64,000 nucleotides of DNA. It comes from Massiliimalia sp050943535. Its GTDB lineage: Bacteria > Bacillota > Clostridia > Oscillospirales > Ruminococcaceae. The notes beneath the pieces were generated by a model that saw only the letters and a list, made by a program, of their open reading frames with translations, was not told the DNA's origin and made no database searches. Position numbers and translations under genes: made by a program. Numbering within the stretch: the stretch's first letter is position 1; each line of letters begins with the position of its first letter. Shown piece by piece: positions 61,511-64,000 of this stretch. The stretch lies in NCBI GenBank assembly GCA_050943535.1, contig JBMNPJ010000006.1:184216-248215 (forward strand), in the 5' to 3' direction.

Positions 61511-61545
61511 AAAGCCGCGGCTGACAAAAGGGTCGTGGCTTTTTG
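61511..61545 (+). terminator. Terminator of the DUF1349 gene
   Basis: AAAGCCGCG (61511-61519) pairs with CGTGGCTTT (61534-61542, one G-U), followed by TTTG. Confidence 0.85.
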
Positions 61546-61577
61546 TTTGAAGAATCAAAATGAATGGAGGCGGTTTC

Positions 61578-62624
61578 ATGAGACAAAGGTGCTTGGTGGG
61601 CAGATATACAAAAACCCAGGGGATTACAGCATATCAGTTTGACCAGGGTGTCATGACAAAGGAGTGGGATTCCTGTCCTGTAATGAATCCTTCTTATTTA
61701 TATGAAAAAGATGACCGTATTTATGCTGTGTTGGAAACCCAGGAATATGAGGGACAGCATGGCGGCGGAGCAGCTGCTTTTCAGGTTGAACCAGATGGTT
61801 TGCGGCTGATTAATACTCAGCCTGTGCTGGGAGTGGATCCTTGTCATCTTTTGACCAGTTTGGATGGAAAAATTCTTCTGACAGCCAACTATACTGAAGG
61901 TTCTTTTTCCTGTTTCCCTTTGGATGAAAACGGTGCTATTGGACCGATCGTTTATCAGCAGTTTCACCATGGCAAAGGGATTGATCCTGTTCGACAGGAA
62001 AAGCCGCACATTCATTTTCTGGCTCATACCCCGGATCGAAAATATATTTGTGTGGTAGATCTGGGGTGTGATGCAATGGTAGGATATGAAGCGGTAACCC
62101 CATGGCAGTCACCGTGGTTTAAGGAAGTTTTTCGGGTGAGTTTTATACCGGGAACAGGCCCCAGACATATGGTGTTTTCTCCCAATGGAGCGTTTGCGTA
62201 TGTTGTAGGAGAACTAGGAAACACCGTGACAGTGTGCCGGTATTTGGGAGAACAGGGAATGGAACCAATTCAGGTGATTTCTACTTTGGATTCATCATTT
62301 ACAGGAGAAAGCACCTGTGCAGCCATTAAAATTTCCGCTGACGGAAAAAATCTTTATGTGTCCAATCGGGGAGCGGATACTGTAACGGGATATGCGGTTG
62401 ATGAAAAAACAGGGAAACTTTCCTGTATTCAGCATATTTCTGTAGGGGGTAAAACCCCCAGAGATCTTTCTTTGGACATCACCGAAAAATATTTGTGCAC
62501 GGCAAATCAGGATTCAGACAGTATTACAGTTTTTGAACGAGAAAAGGATGGAATGCTGCGGATGATCAGACAGTATGACAACATCGAAAAGCCTGTATGC
62601 CTGCTGTTTCAAAAAGTATTGTGA
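61578..62624 (+). CDS. Lactonase family (6-phosphogluconolactonase-like) beta-propeller protein
   Basis: A 348-residue seven-bladed beta-propeller. Typical segments are GVDPCHLLTSLDGKILLTAN, KPHIHFLAHTPDRKYICVVD, PGTGPRHMVFSPNGAFAYVV, SADGKNLYVSNRGADTV and GGKTPRDLSLDITEKYL, as in YbhE/Pgl. It probably hydrolyses a sugar lactone. No pentose-phosphate gene is adjacent. ATG 61578 follows GGAGG. The next gene starts 26 bp downstream, so cotranscription is likely. Confidence 0.88.
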   Translation: MRQRCLVGRYTKTQGITAYQFDQGVMTKEWDSCPVMNPSYLYEKDDRIYAVLETQEYEGQHGGGAAAFQVEPDGLRLINTQPVLGVDPCHLLTSLDGKILLTANYTEGSFSCFPLDENGAIGPIVYQQFHHGKGIDPVRQEKPHIHFLAHTPDRKYICVVDLGCDAMVGYEAVTPWQSPWFKEVFRVSFIPGTGPRHMVFSPNGAFAYVVGELGNTVTVCRYLGEQGMEPIQVISTLDSSFTGESTCAAIKISADGKNLYVSNRGADTVTGYAVDEKTGKLSCIQHISVGGKTPRDLSLDITEKYLCTANQDSDSITVFEREKDGMLRMIRQYDNIEKPVCLLFQKVL

Positions 62625-62649
62625 ATATCACAGAAAGTGAGAAAAAACA

Positions 62650-64000
62650 TTGAAAAGAAATTTTAGTAAATCAAAACAAAATCATCATGCGGGAAATAAA
62701 TTTGGAAATGATTCCAACCGGACGCCTTATTCCAGAAAAAACAGTGAACCCAAAAAAGCGGCGGTACGGGAAGGGCAATGTCCAGTATACCATAAATGCT
62801 CCGGATGTCAGCTGCAGAATATGACCTACCCAGAACAGCTTCGCTGGAAACAGGGAAAGGTAGAGCGTTTATTGGGGCAATTCGGGAAAATATCCCCCAT
62901 CTTAGGGATGGATACCCCTTATCATTACCGAAATAAAGTGCAGGCGGCATTTGGGATGACCAGAGACCGAAAGGTAATTTCCGGTATTTATCAGTCTACC
63001 ACTCATCGAATTGTGCCGGTGGACCGATGCATGATTGAAGATGAAAAGGCTGATGAAATTATTGTAAGCATTCGAAAGCTGATGACTGATTTTAAATTTC
63101 AGGCATATGATCCCTATTCCGGCAAGGGATTTTTGCGTCATGTCTTAGTAAAACGGGGATTTCAAACCGGTCAGATTATGGTTGTATTTGTAACAGTATC
63201 TCCTATTTTTCCTGCAAAACGGAATTTTGTAAATGCCTTATTGAAACTGCATCCAGAGATTACCACTGTGGTGATGAATGTGAACACAACGGATACAGGG
63301 TTACTGCTGGGAGAACGTCAGATCGTGCTGTACGGTCCCGGGTACATTGAGGATATTCTTTGCGGCTGTGTCTTTCGGATTTCTGCCCGCTCTTTTTATC
63401 AGATCAATCCGGTCCAGACGGAACTGCTTTATACCAAGGCAATGGAATTTGCAGAGTTAACCGGAACTCAGCGTGTTTTGGATACTTACTGTGGCATTGG
63501 AACCATTGGACTGATTGCAGCGCAAAAAGCCGCCCAGGTGGTAGGAGTAGAAGTGAACCAGGAAGCGGTTCGTGATGCTGTGGTCAATGCAAAACTCAAT
63601 CATGCAGACAATATCCGGTTTTATCATGCTGATGCAGGAGAATTTATGGAAGCATTGGCAGAAGAGGAAGAACCGGTGGATGTGGTATTTATGGATCCCC
63701 CCAGGGCAGGCAGTGACCAGCGCTTTCTAAAATCTGTGGTAACACTTTCCCCTAAAAAAGTAGTATATATTTCCTGTAATCCGGAAACACAGGCAAGGGA
63801 TTTGAAGTATTTGGCGGCTCATGGATATTCTGTCAAGAAAATTCAGCCGGTAGATATGTTTCCACACACTAATCACGTCGAGACGGTATGTTTATTGTCC
63901 AAACTCAATGCAAAGCAACATATCGAGATTAACTTGGATATGGACGAGCTGGATTTGACCGATGCGGAGAAGAAAGCTACCTACCAAGAAATCAAAGATT
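62650..64000 (+). CDS. rlmD: 23S rRNA (uracil-C5)-methyltransferase RlmD/RlmCD-like, 3' end outside window, with foreign C-terminal extension
   Basis: 450 codons are visible and the frame is still open at the window end. The [4Fe-4S] cysteines are C44, C50, C53 (CPVYHKCSGC) and a fourth in VDRCMI. The SAM loop is DTYCGIGTIGL; MDPPRAG follows; the catalytic Cys376 is in ISCNPET. The methyltransferase normally ends soon after NHVETVCLLSK (63871-63905), but the frame continues with IEINLDMDELDLTDAEKKA, not part of the enzyme fold. CACGTCGAGACGGTATG (63874-63890) lies at the junction; rumA 3' ends are known insertion sites for integrative elements. Start TTG 62650 is uncertain; the N-terminal 35 residues are Lys/Asn-rich. 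Confidence 0.88.
   Translation, partial: MKRNFSKSKQNHHAGNKFGNDSNRTPYSRKNSEPKKAAVREGQCPVYHKCSGCQLQNMTYPEQLRWKQGKVERLLGQFGKISPILGMDTPYHYRNKVQAAFGMTRDRKVISGIYQSTTHRIVPVDRCMIEDEKADEIIVSIRKLMTDFKFQAYDPYSGKGFLRHVLVKRGFQTGQIMVVFVTVSPIFPAKRNFVNALLKLHPEITTVVMNVNTTDTGLLLGERQIVLYGPGYIEDILCGCVFRISARSFYQINPVQTELLYTKAMEFAELTGTQRVLDTYCGIGTIGLIAAQKAAQVVGVEVNQEAVRDAVVNAKLNHADNIRFYHADAGEFMEALAEEEEPVDVVFMDPPRAGSDQRFLKSVVTLSPKKVVYISCNPETQARDLKYLAAHGYSVKKIQPVDMFPHTNHVETVCLLSKLNAKQHIEINLDMDELDLTDAEKKATYQEIKD

Overview
The window looks like chromosome of a low-GC Gram-positive anaerobe, most likely a gut Clostridia of the Oscillospiraceae/Ruminococcaceae type. This is inferred from strong AGGAGG ribosome-binding sites, near-consensus sigma-A promoters (several with an extended TG -10), a zinc-type S18, the rpsF-ssb-rpsR operon, HemZ, Rex, a MutS2-family protein, a bacterial V-type ATPase and many glycan enzymes. 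No CRISPR array, phage module or complete insertion sequence is visible. Most of the window is ordinary core genome with short accessory blocks.

Layout. 1-5.3 kb: end of a DUF2628-type gene, then a minus-strand operon encoding a lipoprotein substrate-binding protein, two sugar ABC permeases and a uroporphyrinogen-decarboxylase-like protein, facing a divergent AraC regulator (5.3-6.2 kb). 6.2-9.4 kb: rpsF-ssb-rpsR, a Sel1-repeat protein and tRNA-Pro(GGG). 9.6-14.3 kb: a GH31 glycosidase, a GNAT acetyltransferase and two aldo/keto reductases with C-terminal ferredoxin domains. 14.4-19.8 kb: rpsO and pnp, each behind a structured leader, then a GNAT, an MBL-fold hydrolase and HemZ. 20-24.5 kb: XpaC-TelA, YdcF, an MGMT-family protein, cytidine deaminase, DUF421 and a tiny protein; then an AGCS Na+/amino-acid symporter, a lipoprotein alkaline phosphatase and YibE/F. 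30.3-34.2 kb: a giant secreted repeat protein with choline-binding-type repeats, split by a one-base frameshift. 34.4-43.1 kb: a nine-gene V-ATPase operon whose proteolipid keeps the sodium-site residues. 43.8-47.7 kb: aconitase, isocitrate dehydrogenase and the NADH sensor Rex, with a Rex-like operator over the promoter. 48-64 kb: MFS transporter, MutS2 without an Smr domain, a GH4 enzyme very like LplD, an aldo/keto reductase and LacI regulator sharing identical operators, a GH29 fucosidase, a CBS protein, a second AraC regulator, a DUF1349 protein, a lactonase and an RlmD-type rRNA methyltransferase running off the end.

The most interesting signals are mainly non-coding or junctional. (1) A run of 14 G directly after the lipobox of the substrate-binding protein puts the gene out of frame (phase variation or sequence error). 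(2) An A7 run does the same in the giant surface protein. (3) A promoter-to-terminator transcription unit with no convincing gene at 52.3-52.6 kb folds like 6S RNA. (4) A second orphan unit at 60.67-60.81 kb looks like a small RNA with a C-rich terminator loop. (5) The RlmD gene reads through a possible attachment site into a foreign-looking extension, suggesting that an integrated element begins at the right edge. (6) A diverged non-coding repeat occurs in two GC-rich intergenic regions. (7) The Rex and LacI operators allow two small regulons to be read directly from sequence.

All coordinates and motifs were read by eye; no database search or folding program was run. Family assignments come from remembered motif and length patterns.
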